From the NCBI RefSeq assembly GCF_000340215.1, contig NW_006921539.1, forward strand, positions 3,555,118 to 3,619,117: 64,000 nucleotides of DNA, read 5' to 3'. This stretch comes from Pseudocercospora fijiensis CIRAD86. Lineage: Eukaryota; Ascomycota; Dothideomycetes; Mycosphaerellales; Mycosphaerellaceae. The notes below the pieces were generated by a model, which was given only the letters and a program-made list of their open reading frames with translations, did not search any database and had not been told where the DNA came from. Shown here one piece after another: positions 11,438-22,639 of this stretch (position 1 is the stretch's first letter; the number at the start of each line of letters is the position of its first letter). The translations under genes were made by a program, and so were the position numbers.

Positions 11438-12385
11438 TCAGTTGAGGCTCACTCGCAGTTTTTCGCTTCCTGTCCTTACAAGATTGAGGAACCACATGAC
11501 CACGAGAACCAGAAGCACTCGATACTTGAGCCTCGATGGCCATGTCCGGACGCCTCTCGCCGTGCGTAGCCAACGTGGTGTTGATATCGGCTTCTCTTGA
11601 TCTTCCTCCTCAGCCAACAATCTCATCTCGACCTCGGAGGCGCCTTTCATGTTGCTCCCTTCCCGCTTCTCCGACTCTATTCGCTATCCGTGCATTGCAT
11701 CTTAGGTTCAGCAAGAGATCCGCTCGACCACGCGCCACTTCTTCAGTGGTGGACAGCCTATCGTCGGCGAACATTTCTGTACGACCGTTGCTCAAGCTGT
11801 TAAACGTCCACATCACATCCAGTAGGCCTTGATCATCCAGCTCGCGAAGCTTCTCATTCAGCTTTTGATGTGCGACGATACTGTCCTGATGTTCCGGGCT
11901 TTTGCTATACGGTATTGTAGTCGGCGCGAAAAATAGCAAGTCGCTAGGCCCGTCTAGATAGCTGATACTTGCTCCGATGGGCGTATGAGGCGTTAGTTCG
12001 TAGGCCACAGCGGCAAGGCGTTTGGCAGTGAGAGCATACTCATCAATGAGATTATGCTCGATAGCGTAGTTGCCGGCTCCGATCACAAGCAACGATAGAC
12101 GTTCAGTTGCCCTATCTCGGAACGCCTCGATACGTCTAATAGTAGAGCCGTTGAGGCGAGGGTCCTAGATAAACTCGAGTGTGACGCGGCCGTTCTTGAA
12201 AGTGTCGTCCTGCTTATCGAAGTTGGTTTTCATATCCTTATCGAGTCGCTGGGCAATGTGCTAGAAGACCGACTTCAACTGAAGATCACCGGCGAACACA
12301 ATCTTGCGTTCCTGCTCCTTGGCACATGCGTATAGCTCTCTACTGCCGTGGCACATGTTTGAGCAACCTGGTGTTAACCAAACTT
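11438..12385 (-). pseudogene. Cas1p-like O-acetyltransferase N-terminal fragment, broken
   Basis: Read on the minus strand from 12,385, one frame resembles the N-terminal PC-esterase-like domain of fungal Cas1p-type proteins (polysaccharide or glycan O-acetyltransferases). It contains IVFAGD at the position of the GDS motif, then a DP segment, and ends with VARGRADLLLNLRCNA, which is highly typical of the family. Two TAG codons interrupt it, one after KSVF (normally Trp in this family) and one after LEFI (also normally aromatic). Both fit TGG-to-TAG changes. After LLLNLRCNA the frame is lost, and a shifted frame (11,650-11,438) supplies a hydrophobic segment that could be the first membrane helix. 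The remaining helices of the multi-membrane-spanning C-terminal domain are missing. This is a truncated, mutated remnant. Confidence 0.7.
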
Positions 12386-12669
12386 TGCCAGCTTTACCGA
12401 CGGGTCCTCCGTACACTTAATCCGGAGCTTTGAAATGAAGATACTGTTCCCTAAGGATCTGCAATCATGGAACTTAGTCTAATGCAAGGGCTGTTGACGA
12501 CGTTTCATTATAGTACGCTTTTGATCAGATAGATTATTATAGCGCCTATTTGGTATCAATTACCAACGGGCGTCAGCATCGGTGCTAGGGCTGAAGGGAC
12601 GCAATTGTATGCTGTTGCCGCTATGGCGTATTGATTTGTCGTTTACATCAGCGAGGTGGTGGATGCTCA

Positions 12670-14667
12670 TCAATTCCTATCCTTCCATCGATTCCGTAAT
12701 CTCATAGTCCTTCTCCCGCCCTCAACCGGCATCGCGTGCTCACAAGGCCGGCCATAGATTTCGCTCGTGCAGTCCCCAGGAAAAATCACAGTTCCCTTCG
12801 TATCAACTGGCGTCACAACCTCAACCACAAATCCCGTCCCATTCGCCTCTTTCCTAACCCGCGCCACAAATTTACCCAAAGGCGTCTCAAACCCAGCTCT
12901 CGCATCACTTAAATTACCCAACTTCGGTTCCAAAACCCATTCCCTCCCACCAGGTTTCAAGATCTTCAAACCTACAACTTCATGAATGAGCGCTTGGACA
13001 GGCGCGACACTCCAGCTGTGAGAAAGGGACGTGTATTTCGGATCATGATTGTAGCCTGCTGTAGAGCGATACCAGAGACTGCCATTCGCTGAGATGCCTT
13101 CGGCGAATGTACTGCCTGTCATCAGAGGGCTTTTGAGTAAGTAACCCCAAAGACGGTGCAGGAGGTCGAGACCACGGTCTGGGTTGCCGGAACGGAAATG
13201 GCCGAGTAGTTCGATGCCTGAAACGAAAGGTGAGATTGTATCTGGAAGTTCTGGAGTTACGGGACCGATTTTGTTCCAGTTTGTGGTCAAAGCAGAACTT
13301 AGGTCAGTGGCTTGAGATGCGTTCGTTGTGAGGTTGAAGGATAGTGCCAAGGCGTTTCCATCCTGCGGGTGGAGGGTAGTGGTGGTGTTGTCGAAGAAGA
13401 GACACGCCGAAGTATCCCAGAGGAGTTTGTTATAGCTTTCCTTCAGCTTTGATGCTGCGATGAGCCAAGTGGTGGCTTGATCTGTGTCATTGTTGAGGCT
13501 TGCCAGAGAGGTGAGCACATGGTAGTCGAGGGCGTTGAGGGCTGAGTTGTATCCACCTGCACCTTGTCTACCCCAGTCATTGAGTTGAGTCTGATTGTGA
13601 AGGCCGGTATCGGGATCGAGGCGATCCAGAATGAAGTCCACACCATCGACCGCATTCTTCCATTGCTTGTCCAGCCATACCTCATCACCACTGTACATGA
13701 CATAATCATAAATGCTGATCAGGGTCCAGGCGTGATATGTCTCGCTTTGGAGGCCATTACGAAAACTGTTGGTGTCCGGACCAGCAAACGGAAACTCACC
13801 ATAAGATTCTGAGCTGGTATTCTGGTGGTGTATCAAAGTCTCGAGGCCATTTCGCCACGGCAAGAGACCAGCTTCACCAAAGGCCAGTGCAGCTGCAGGT
13901 CCTGAAATTCCAAGATCACCTGGCCAAATAGCACGATCACGTTTCGCACCATCTACCAGGAAAGGCCCTTCTCCGACTCCAAGACTGGCATTATATGCCC
14001 AACCGGGTCGGACTTGCGGCAGCCATCTTCCAGTATTTTGTGGTACGATGTTCGTTTGTACAGTATAGGCCCCGGCTGCCCACAGCCGACCAAGCTGATT
14101 ATAGTACGACTCGGAAGTTGAGAAGTGTCCTGTGTAAGCTCGAAGATCCGGCATGTTAGGAGCGAAGCCAATGTCGCATGTTGTGTTTGAGACAGATATG
14201 TTCGCCCGAGCGTTCAAGGTTAGGAATCTGAATCCGCCTCGAAAGTTGACAGAAGGCATAGTGTAGAATCCCGCAGGATCGTTGACAGTAACATTGAGAG
14301 CTCTATCCCAATCCTGAGTGTACACTCCGCCGGTGTCATCTGATATATTGCCAATGAAGCTCGATGACTCTGTGAAGGCCAGAGACAATGGCTGCGTGTC
14401 GTTCGTCTCATAATCGAAGGCGATCAGCCCAGCTACCTCTACCCCGAAATCTAAGACTGCCTGAGAGCCAGCACTCATATGTAGGATGGTCCCATTTTGT
14501 CCTTTCTCAATATCAATCTGTCCGGTGTGTTCGCATATTGATTCTGATAACAAGCTTCTCGATGCAGGGCTGAAGACATCTGTTGGTTCCTCTTCCAGAA
14601 TTTGGCTTGTGGTATCCGAGAGACATTGTTGCAGGGAAAGTAGGAGGGCAACAACAAAGCTCTTCAT
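12670..14667 (-). CDS. secreted alpha-L-rhamnosidase-like glycoside hydrolase (GH78 type)
   Basis: A single exon of 665 residues starts at the ATG at 14667. A signal peptide covers about residues 1-17. The rest follows the plan of fungal six-hairpin rhamnosidase-like proteins: a beta-rich N-terminal domain with an AVLDFG segment, then an (alpha/alpha)6 barrel with GAKRDRAIWPGDLGIS, which carries the acidic catalytic-site cluster typical of GH78, and GEFPFAG. Downstream, SLSHSWSVAPVQAL precedes a small C-terminal beta domain. About 15 NxS/T sequons are consistent with secretion and glycosylation. Alpha-L-rhamnosidases remove terminal rhamnose from pectin side chains, flavonoid glycosides and saponins, which suits a plant-associated fungus. 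The exact substrate is not determinable, and the length is slightly short for the larger GH78 enzymes. Confidence 0.85.
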   Translation of the reverse strand: MKSFVVALLLSLQQCLSDTTSQILEEEPTDVFSPASRSLLSESICEHTGQIDIEKGQNGTILHMSAGSQAVLDFGVEVAGLIAFDYETNDTQPLSLAFTESSSFIGNISDDTGGVYTQDWDRALNVTVNDPAGFYTMPSVNFRGGFRFLTLNARANISVSNTTCDIGFAPNMPDLRAYTGHFSTSESYYNQLGRLWAAGAYTVQTNIVPQNTGRWLPQVRPGWAYNASLGVGEGPFLVDGAKRDRAIWPGDLGISGPAAALAFGEAGLLPWRNGLETLIHHQNTSSESYGEFPFAGPDTNSFRNGLQSETYHAWTLISIYDYVMYSGDEVWLDKQWKNAVDGVDFILDRLDPDTGLHNQTQLNDWGRQGAGGYNSALNALDYHVLTSLASLNNDTDQATTWLIAASKLKESYNKLLWDTSACLFFDNTTTTLHPQDGNALALSFNLTTNASQATDLSSALTTNWNKIGPVTPELPDTISPFVSGIELLGHFRSGNPDRGLDLLHRLWGYLLKSPLMTGSTFAEGISANGSLWYRSTAGYNHDPKYTSLSHSWSVAPVQALIHEVVGLKILKPGGREWVLEPKLGNLSDARAGFETPLGKFVARVRKEANGTGFVVEVVTPVDTKGTVIFPGDCTSEIYGRPCEHAMPVEGGRRTMRLRNRWKDRN

Positions 14668-15539
14668 TATACTTTTAGAGCTATGCTTGCCGAAGAGTGT
14701 ATCTCACACCTCTCGTGTAGCAGCAAAGCGCGACCGCCACTTCTGAGAGTATGCTAGACATCATGTTGCATTGTTGCTATGTCTGGACCACATCGATCAT
14801 CAAATTGCCGAAACCGGCTGATGTCGAGGCAGGGTACGAGGGGTAAGAGGTATACCATGTTATGCTCGGTCCAGACACGGCCGAGTGTGCGGATGCCCAC
14901 AAGGACGCCTTGCCGATGTCGAACATGACATTTTGGCGTTATAGGCTTGTGAAAATCTGTTGTGCTGGTCAATTGAGTGACCAAGGGAGGTCATTGCGAT
15001 TGTCCCGGGTAAAAGAAAGGCACAAAGTGTGCTACCATCTGAACTTGGCACAACCCTACTGCTGTTGCTGAATCACATAGTCTAAGGCGTTCGATGAAGC
15101 GCTGTGGGCGTATAGGCAAGCTTTCGAGGTTGGCGCCACGCTTCCATGGAGTATCTGTCCATCTGATCGTGTGACGTAGGGTTGTCGGTCACGACATACA
15201 CTGTTGTGTGCGTGCATGTTTCGTTGGTCGAAATACATGTAGCTTCCAGATGCAACCGGTCACGTAGTTGTCCCGATTTGTGCTGCCATAGAGTGCTATA
15301 CTTCCAGAGAAACTCACCGACACATTTCCCCAGTGCAGGTGCCTATTTAGTTAGCTAAGATGATCTGCCACATGTTTCGCGGGTAGTAGAGAGCACGCAA
15401 AAATGTCAAGCATGCTAGACGAGGTAGTTACCAAGAGGTTGACATTGCAATGCATTGGAACCTTGGATGAGCCTCGATATCTAAGGCACATTTCGCAGTG
15501 CATTTCCTCGCGAAGATGCTGTGGGCCGTGGACGGAGAC
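14668..15539. other. intergenic, no supported gene
   Basis: This is the upstream region of the rhamnosidase gene. No convincing coding frame or RNA gene was seen. Confidence 0.5.
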
Positions 15540-16160
15540 TCAGCACTTTGAGGTTCGAGACGCTGGATTCATTCTCGGAAAAGCCATCTGCTCGGCGGAG
15601 AGTAGACTGCAGGAATCATTCGGTGAATTCCGTGACATCTCGTTGTCCTCTTGCTGGTCGAGTGTAAGCGCCAGGACGGATTGTGGCATCCAGATCTGCT
15701 CCTCTTCTGCTTCGCCTGTAGAGTGACACAACATGTCATTCGCTATGACCTCACATGCGCGAGCAGATGATTGATCCGACAAGCTGCATGTCTGCAAACA
15801 GGGACGGCGCGTATGTGTGCGCTCTTGCCAAACTTCCAGCGTGTCATTTGCCCGTCTCTTGCTTCCCTCGTATTAATGCTGCGAGTCTCGCATTCTCATG
15901 GAGGTGCTCGTCGTAGCCAAGGTCTCCCGAGGGAGAATCGCAGTGCGCAGTTGTCCACGAACACGAAGAACGACTTCTCGTTGACAGCCAGCGGCAGAGC
16001 CACGCCTGATACAGGCCTTGCAGGGAGTGTTCCTCGAACATTGGATTTTATTCGTCGCACATGCTGGATGCGTCGCGATGTGTGGACTGGTGGGATGTGG
16101 AAGGAAGGAAGAGGAGTGTGTCGCGAGATGCAGTTTCTCTTCAACGTCGGGTCTTGGCAC
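15540..16160 (-). pseudogene. Zn2Cys6 transcription factor remnant with frameshifts
   Basis: On the minus strand around 16,065-15,965 the frame reads KIQCSRNTPCKACIRRG and then a Cys at the right distance. This matches the second half of a fungal Zn(II)2Cys6 binuclear cluster. The first pair of cysteines is damaged: one Cys precedes NKIQC and the CxxC partner is absent. After the CQREVV segment the conserved linker jumps frame. In the next frame, 15,940-15,850 reads DLGYDEHLHENARLAALI, the usual heptad-like segment after the cluster, and then hits a stop. Another frame (15,797-15,540) gives an acidic, Ser-rich stretch of unclear origin. At least two indels are needed to explain this, and introns do not fit. 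The regulator is broken and truncated. Confidence 0.6.
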
Positions 16161-16386
16161 TGGTCCTCACTTGCAAAATATCACGAGCGGAACCAAAGCC
16201 TAACATTCCAAAATCATTTATTTGACCCAGCAAATATGTACATCTATCCAGTATGAGCTATCGTATCATAACTAAAACCTGGGGTATCTTCCTTCCACAA
16301 AGCAACAGTAACGCCACTCGTTGGTGCCAAAATCTTGACATGGTCGTGACTGTCATGGACCAGAGAGCTGGCTCTGTGTCGTTCAT

Positions 16387-17082
16387 CTATGAGCTGCGGG
16401 AAGCAGCAGTTGGGTCCTGATAATGCTGGGTGTAGGTTGTCTCCCAGTCACCGCCGTACTTGGCCTTGGCCTTCTGGAGGAACATCGCCGCTGCGACAAT
16501 GTTGTCTGTCGGCATGTAACGGTTCTTCAACTCTGGGTTCTCGTCGGCCATTTGGCCCCAAGCGACGTAATCCATCTGGGTAAGACCATTATAGACAAGT
16601 GGATGACCCTTGCTTTCAGTCCAGATGATCTTGACCATGATGTCCTCTGGCACACCAGTCTTTTTACAAGCGGCTTTGATCGCGTCGCCGTAGACTTTCT
16701 GGATGTCTTCTGCGGTCAGGTCCATGGAGCCGAATGCAGGGAAGTTGGCTTTCATTTGAGTCATAGCGGCACGGGCTTGGGGATCTTGCATGATCTTGTC
16801 GACATTTGCAAGGGCAGAGTCCGGAGAGACCTTGATCCGAGCTTGGGTGAAAATGGCCTTGAGGGTGGACAGCATGGTCTTTGGATTCTCGCTCGTCTTG
16901 AGGGCCGTGACCTCGTTGGTGATCATGGAACACCATTGGGACTGGTAGGTCGAAGGCCATTCTGATGGGTTGGCAATCCCGAAATCGCAATCGCTAGATC
17001 GCGTGGTGGGTGCGGCAAGCACACCCTGCGCTGCCAGCAACGCTGTACCAAGGCAGATGATGTTCTTCGAAAGAATAGCCAT
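16387..17082 (-). CDS. secreted lysozyme-fold / transglycosylase-like protein
   Basis: A single exon of 231 residues. The frame is open further upstream, but the ATG at 17082 is chosen because it starts a clear signal peptide ending at about residue 21 (GVLAAPT). The mature protein has a helical central region. Near residue 165 comes VKIIWTESKGHP, followed by NGLTQMDYVAW and then PTDNIVAAAMFLQKA and YGGDWETTY. A Glu after a hydrophobic helix, a G-L-x-Q-M-D turn and a helix beginning with the N-I-x-A-A-x-x-L pattern is the layout of SLT-type transglycosylase and goose-lysozyme-like folds, where that Glu is catalytic. If this is right, the protein could cleave peptidoglycan or chitin-like polymers outside the cell. 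Family assignment rests on motif order alone. Confidence 0.6.
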   Translation of the reverse strand: MAILSKNIICLGTALLAAQGVLAAPTTRSSDCDFGIANPSEWPSTYQSQWCSMITNEVTALKTSENPKTMLSTLKAIFTQARIKVSPDSALANVDKIMQDPQARAAMTQMKANFPAFGSMDLTAEDIQKVYGDAIKAACKKTGVPEDIMVKIIWTESKGHPLVYNGLTQMDYVAWGQMADENPELKNRYMPTDNIVAAAMFLQKAKAKYGGDWETTYTQHYQDPTAASRSS

Positions 17083-19409
17083 TTCCGTTACGTGAGATGT
17101 CGTCTCGTCGTGGATGTATCTGGTCTGAGCCTGGGGAGAATTCCTGTGCTCGCTACCGAAGGCTCGTTCTACAAGCAAGTGTAGCTGGTGTTTCGTGTAT
17201 TGTTCTGTGGTAATGCGGTTGTTTTCTAAGGAGTGAAGCTCTACCTGGAGGGATGGATGGTTTGGGAAGAGAGTGTGTATGAAAAGAGAGCGTGTATGAG
17301 AAGAGAGTGTGTAGTCGTTGACTTACCAAGAGCGATATCAAATGCCAAACGCATTGTTCTTATAATCTTTTTCGCAGACAGCATCATCTCGGTGGACTGG
17401 CGCGAAGGCCCACGAAGACCCACAAGCCCGGAACAGTGACCGACACGAGCGCTAGCAGAAGTGCTAAGGGTAAACTAACCAAAGTGCCAGGGTCCGAGAC
17501 ACGAGCCGGCCGCTCACATGTTTGGCTCAGGAACGAGCCACGAGGACCAAGCCAGTGGGAATCCCTGGTGAGGATTGGTTGTTTGAAGCGAGCATCTCCA
17601 CGGAAAGTGATGCAGGGCCAGAAGGTGATGTGTTGGGACCCGCAGCCTCCATGTGGCTCTTTCCCAGCGGCATGTCGTAGCGCGCGCCATATCGAATGCT
17701 CTGGTGCCAGAAGGGACTACTGCCCCTCTACAACTGTGAGTATTTGCGTTGAGCGCCAAATTCTCGGACAGGGCGATGTTTGAGCAAGCGCCAAGGCCCA
17801 GTCGATGTTCACGCAGCAGTGAGCTTGTCTTGACCGCCGCTCTTCTGCCCAACTGGCCTTTCGCCTTCGTCACGGAGCTGTTGCATGATTGACCAGAAGC
17901 AGCGCAACCTCTGCTGACGAAAAGGGGTGGAGAAGAGACGTCAACGTTACGCGCTGGGAATGGCGAGATCGGAGATGGACGATAGGAGAGGGTGGCGCAA
18001 AGAACTTCAATGTCTCTAATAAGACTCTATGTCTCTGTATGCATTTCGTAGTGTGAAGGTGTAGTTGTCGTGCGACAACACCAACATCAGGTGATCAGAC
18101 GTTCACGTTTCATAGAATAGGGCTGAAACTCTCCAGGGCTTCGGGACAAGGCAGCTGCAAACAGACCTCTCTTGCCATCAATCGCAACAACATGCAAATA
18201 TCGGAATGTTCAAATGAAGCACTCAGCCGAAAGAACACGGTCAGAGCGGGAGATGCCTGAATTACAGCACGAAGCCGACCCAGAAGTCGATTTCTCGCGA
18301 CCCAGATCGGCTCTCGGCGAACGTCCCTGAAGTCGGACATTTCTACAGAACCAGAAATCTGGGAAAGTTTGCCTTGAACTATGCAAGATGTCGCCTTACG
18401 GCCTGGAAGACATTGGGACTCACCGCGTGTTCCGAGTCCCAAAGAGGCGGAGTGCTCACGATCGTGACGTGGTCCTGTATCAGCCTCTAAGAGAGAGCAT
18501 GTCTCGAGCATCGTTGGAGCATGTCTAGTCGGGAAATCTCCTAAGGCTGATGAGAGCCTGCTCTATATGCCGTGAGATACGTGCAGAATGTTTGCAACTG
18601 ACCTTTGCGGCCCCTCTGCAGAGACGATACGGACCGCACCCTGCTGGACCACGTATGTCCGCCTGATAACCACCGCCATCATCAAGCTGTGCTGCACGAC
18701 GTCTTCAACAATTTCTCGATACCGTCCGCCTAATGAATGAGTACTGTACGTCCTGCCGACAAGTGAACATGGCGGCGAAGCCAAAAAACCTCTCTTCAAA
18801 CTGGGTCCTTAGCAACAGGCTTCGATTAGCAGAATACTTTGCATGTGCATGAATACGAAGTTTCCCATATGCTCCATTCCTGCTGTAGCATCCTCAAGCT
18901 CTGCTACAGTACCTTGACTTCAAGGCAGGTTTCCAATCATTCGTACGAAACCACCTCATGACCATGAGACAATTTGCGATGGGCTAGAATTCGGCGGCAG
19001 ACCAAACGTCCTAGGCATCTGGCAACTCTTCGCCTCTTCACTCGATCTCATAGCCCTTGATACCTGCTTAAACGAATGTGTCGCATTAGGCAACCCGTAC
19101 TGACATCGAGACCAAGCACTGAGGGGAGAGTAAGGCTTTTTGGATTGAATCGACGCGGCAGGAGTTCCTCATTTCCTAGGTGTGAGTGAATGAAGGAGCC
19201 ATGCATGTTGATTGATGGTCTTGCACATGCATGTGACACAGTGTCAGTGCACTCGAAACCTCACTTCACATCTAGATCAGAGTCGAAGTGAGCATGACTG
19301 CAACCTGGTTATATCATTTCTTTCATTCTTTTCGACATCGCGTTCGTTACCAACATCGCATTCTCTCGCACACATTTTCCAGCGCCATCAACATCCTCGT
19401 AGCATCAAG
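17083..19409. other. 2.3-kb intergenic region, no supported gene
   Basis: I found no frame with domains, conserved motifs or matching introns. Base composition is like the rest of the gene island, so this is not repeat decay. The stretch 17.2-17.4 kb is the leader and promoter of the lysozyme-like gene. The longest frame (133 codons, 18110-18511, minus) is unremarkable. Confidence 0.45.
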
Positions 19410-19989
19410 ATGGGTCTCTACGAAGACCTCCATCCTAACTGGGACATTGACAAGCGCTACATCAAGCTCATCTGGGGCTTCAAGCATGCAGAAGTTGACG
19501 ACGACCTGCACGAGAGTTTTCGCGAGGCCACGATAGAGCTGACTTTGCTGCTCATTATTACGGCCACCGTGATGAGCTCGGTCATGGTCGGGTATTATGC
19601 CTTCTTCAAGCCGATGCTTACAAGGGCACTCAATGGGATCTCGGGGTGAGCATCGCACATCGAGATGGAGGAGCGGCGGCTGCTAACCAAGAGATAGGCG
19701 ACTCAGTACATATCGATTCTCGACATGCTCGTTCAACAAGCGCGTCCTGCAAGTCCTCGCCTCGATCTGGTCATTCGCTTTAGAGCACTACATGTTCGCG
19801 TACGCCCTTCCACCAGCCGTAGAAGCGGCATTCACATGCACGTTCGCAGGTAGAGTGCTTTCGCTCGAGATGGGAGCTGGGTGGGTGGTACGCTGGACGG
19901 CGTTCTGCCTGCATCTGATCGTTTGCGCATTCTTCGCTCGACTTGCACAAGCAGGGCGTGCAGCTGGCGTCAGATCAAGCTGCGTCTGA
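19410..19989 (+). CDS. small integral membrane protein, hypothetical
   Basis: Two exons (19410-19645 and 19698-19989) flank a 52-nt intron with a GTGAGC donor, a perfect GCTAACC branch site and a GATAG acceptor, giving about 175 residues. Residues about 44-71 (TIELTLLLIITATVMSS onward) form one clear membrane helix. Exon 2 adds hydrophobic stretches around SIWSFALEHYMFAYALPPA and FCLHLIVCAFFARL, so three or four membrane passes are likely. The N-terminus is charged and soluble. I do not recognise a family. An alternative C-terminus in another frame would add a basic and acidic tail, but no splice site supports it. The intron quality makes a real gene likely. Confidence 0.6.
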
Positions 19990-20481
19990 AACATGATCGG
20001 TCAGAGAAGCAGAATGAGCTGGCAGAGACTGAGGAGCGGTGCGGTGTTGCAGAAGCGGGCAATGGCAATTGAAGCTGAGGTGGAAAGTGACGAACGACAA
20101 GAATATGTGAGGCGTTTTTCGTGGGGCTGGTGGGTGGCTCCTGCTTTGCAAGCTTGCGCTTGCCAAATTCTGAAACTGAACTCACTTCTGGTAGTTGCAG
20201 CTTCATCAACTCCCACATCACCTCAACCTCGAGCAAACATCCTCGGACATCGACTGCTCGAGTCCGCTCCCCTCCACCGTCCAACTCACCCGCCCCACCC
20301 TCTCCACCGACGAGCAGCGCCATCGCCACTATCCAGCGCATCGACTAACGCAGCGGCGCATCTCCTACACACTAATGCCAGCCCGCCGAATTTGACGCGC
20401 CTGATCAGAACATAACTGCAGCTGGAGATATCCGACAGTAAGAGCTCGCGCAGCACGAAGCATACTTGAGAGGCGATCAGC

Positions 20482-22244
20482 ATGTCTGACCGGAGACTGC
20501 AGTCCTCTCGCGACGACCGACGCCGGGATCATGATGGAGGCGATCGCCGCGACCGCCGTCGAGATGGCCACCGCTCGAGGTCACCACACCACCGTCGCCG
20601 TGACGGCCCCGAGATAGACAGCTACTCTAGTAGCCGCAACTACCGTGAGCGAGAGCGCGAAGAGCGTTATGGACGTGGCGACCGCGATGGAGGAGACGAC
20701 AGAGGCTGGGGCAGAGATCGCGGTTCGGCTCGCCGAGATGCCAGACGTGACGACGACCGCGACAACAGACGTCGTGATCGTGATCGCAGAGGCGATCGTG
20801 ATGACCTGTTTGCTGACAGACGCGGCCCACGACGCGATGATCGTGGCCCTGACCGCAGAGGCGAGGACCGAGACCGCGGCCAGGATCGCGATGATATGCG
20901 ACAGCTCGAGCGCCAGACCGCACGCAAGAGCGCCTCACCTCCACCCAAAAAGCCAAGAGAGCCGACTCCTGACTTGACAGATGTAGTGTCCATCTTGGAG
21001 CGTAAGCGCCGTCTGACACAGTGGGACATCAAGCCACCTGGCTACGAGAATGTTACTGCAGAACAGGCGAAGCTTTCCGGCATGTTCCCACTCCCAGGTG
21101 CTCCCCGACAGCAGCCAATGGACCCTCAGAAATTGCAAGCGTTCATGAATCAGCCCGGTAACCAAGCTAGCAGCACCGCCTTGAAGCCATCTTCTGCTCG
21201 CCAGTCCAAGCGTCTTCTAATTCACAACATCCCAGCAGCTGCTACAGATGACAACATTGTCGACTTCTTTAACCTGCAGCTGAATGGACTGAATGTCACC
21301 CGCGGTCAAGATCCATGTGTCTCTGCTCAGATCAGCAAGGAGAACGGCTACGCTTTGGTAGAGTTCAAGACTCCAGAAGATGCCACCAATGCCATGGCTT
21401 TCGATGGCATCAACATGATGCCGGATGCCATGGACACTAACGGCGACTCTAATGGTACAGCCAAGGGTCTTCAGATCAAGCGGCCGAAGGATTACATTGT
21501 CCCTAACGTCACCGACGAGACCGAGAATCCATCCGGAATTCTCTCTGGTGTGGTGCCAGATACTCAGAACAAGATCTCCATCACCAACTTGCCCACTTTC
21601 TTGGGTGAGGACCAAATCCAAGAGCTGCTCAACTCCTTTGGCGAGCTTCGCAACTTCGTCTTGGTCAAGGACACTTCCACCGAGGAGAGCAGAGGCATTG
21701 CTTTCTGCGAGTACAAGGACCCGTCTGTCACCAAGACAGCTGTGGAATCACTCAATGGTATGGAGCTTGGCGATGCTGCCATGAAGGTCAAGCTTGCCAG
21801 TATCGGAATCCAGCAGGTGCCAGGCGAGATGAGCGTTAATGCTATGAGCTTGATGGCCGGCACGCAAGCAGAGGGCACGGAGAAAGGACGTGTCTTGTGC
21901 TTGATGAACATGATTACACCAGAAGAGTTGATGGATGCTGACGAGGCCGATGGTAAGTTGTTGCCGTGTCGCGATCTGCGATCAAAACTGACTTTTCGAC
22001 TACAGAAATTCTCGTTGACGTCAAGGAGGAAGTTTCCAAATATGGCCCACTCCTGGACGTCAAGATGCCCCGACCAACTGGCGGTTCACGTCAAAACAAT
22101 GGCATTGGCAAGATCTATCTCAAGTACGAGTCACCGGATAGCGCTGCCAAGGCTCTTGCCGCGCTTGCTGGTAGAAAGTTTGCCGACCGCACGGTGGTCG
22201 TCACATACTTCGGCGAGGAGTACTTTGATGTCAATGCATGGTAA
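20482..22244 (+). CDS. U2AF large subunit, pre-mRNA splicing factor
   Basis: Two exons (20482-21952 and 22006-22244) with a 53-nt intron (GTAAGT donor, CTGAC branch, CTACAG acceptor) encode about 569 residues. Residues 1-150 are an extended Arg/Asp/Ser-rich RS-like domain. Near residue 178 comes RRLTQWDIKPPGYE, the ULM-like peptide with a key Trp that binds the small U2AF subunit. RRM1 starts near residue 243 (RLLIHNIP), RRM2 near 363 (KISITNLPTF) and the C-terminal U2AF-homology motif near 469 (RVLCLMNMI). The last binds SF1 or SF3b155 ULMs. The protein ends EYFDVNAW, close to the YxxxF-W ending of human U2AF65. It recognises the polypyrimidine tract and recruits U2 snRNP to the branch site in the nucleus. 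Confidence 0.93.
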
Positions 22245-22639
22245 GACCCTTTCTTTTTCTTTCTCCTGGCTCGTAGGTGGCATAGCAGAGGTGTTGGTGG
22301 ATGAGGGGTGAAGATCATGGTGGTGGTGGTAGTGAGAGCTCAGCGGACAATCGAAGACAGGATTTGGGTGGTGAGCGAGCTACAATCGGGAGAGAAAAGT
22401 TCAAGGAGTGGAGTGCGCACGCGAAGCGCACAGTATCATGCGCAATCTGCTCAGAATCGAGCAGTGATTGATACTTCTTCGTACAACAGCTGTACCATAC
22501 CTGGCATTGCATCGGGGGCGGTTGTAGCAAGACTGTGCAAGTACGGAACAAAACCAAAATAAGTCAAAGTCATACACTACGCTGTACCATCCTTCCGTCT
22601 CAACTGGCATAACTTCACACATGACCAATAGGCACAATA

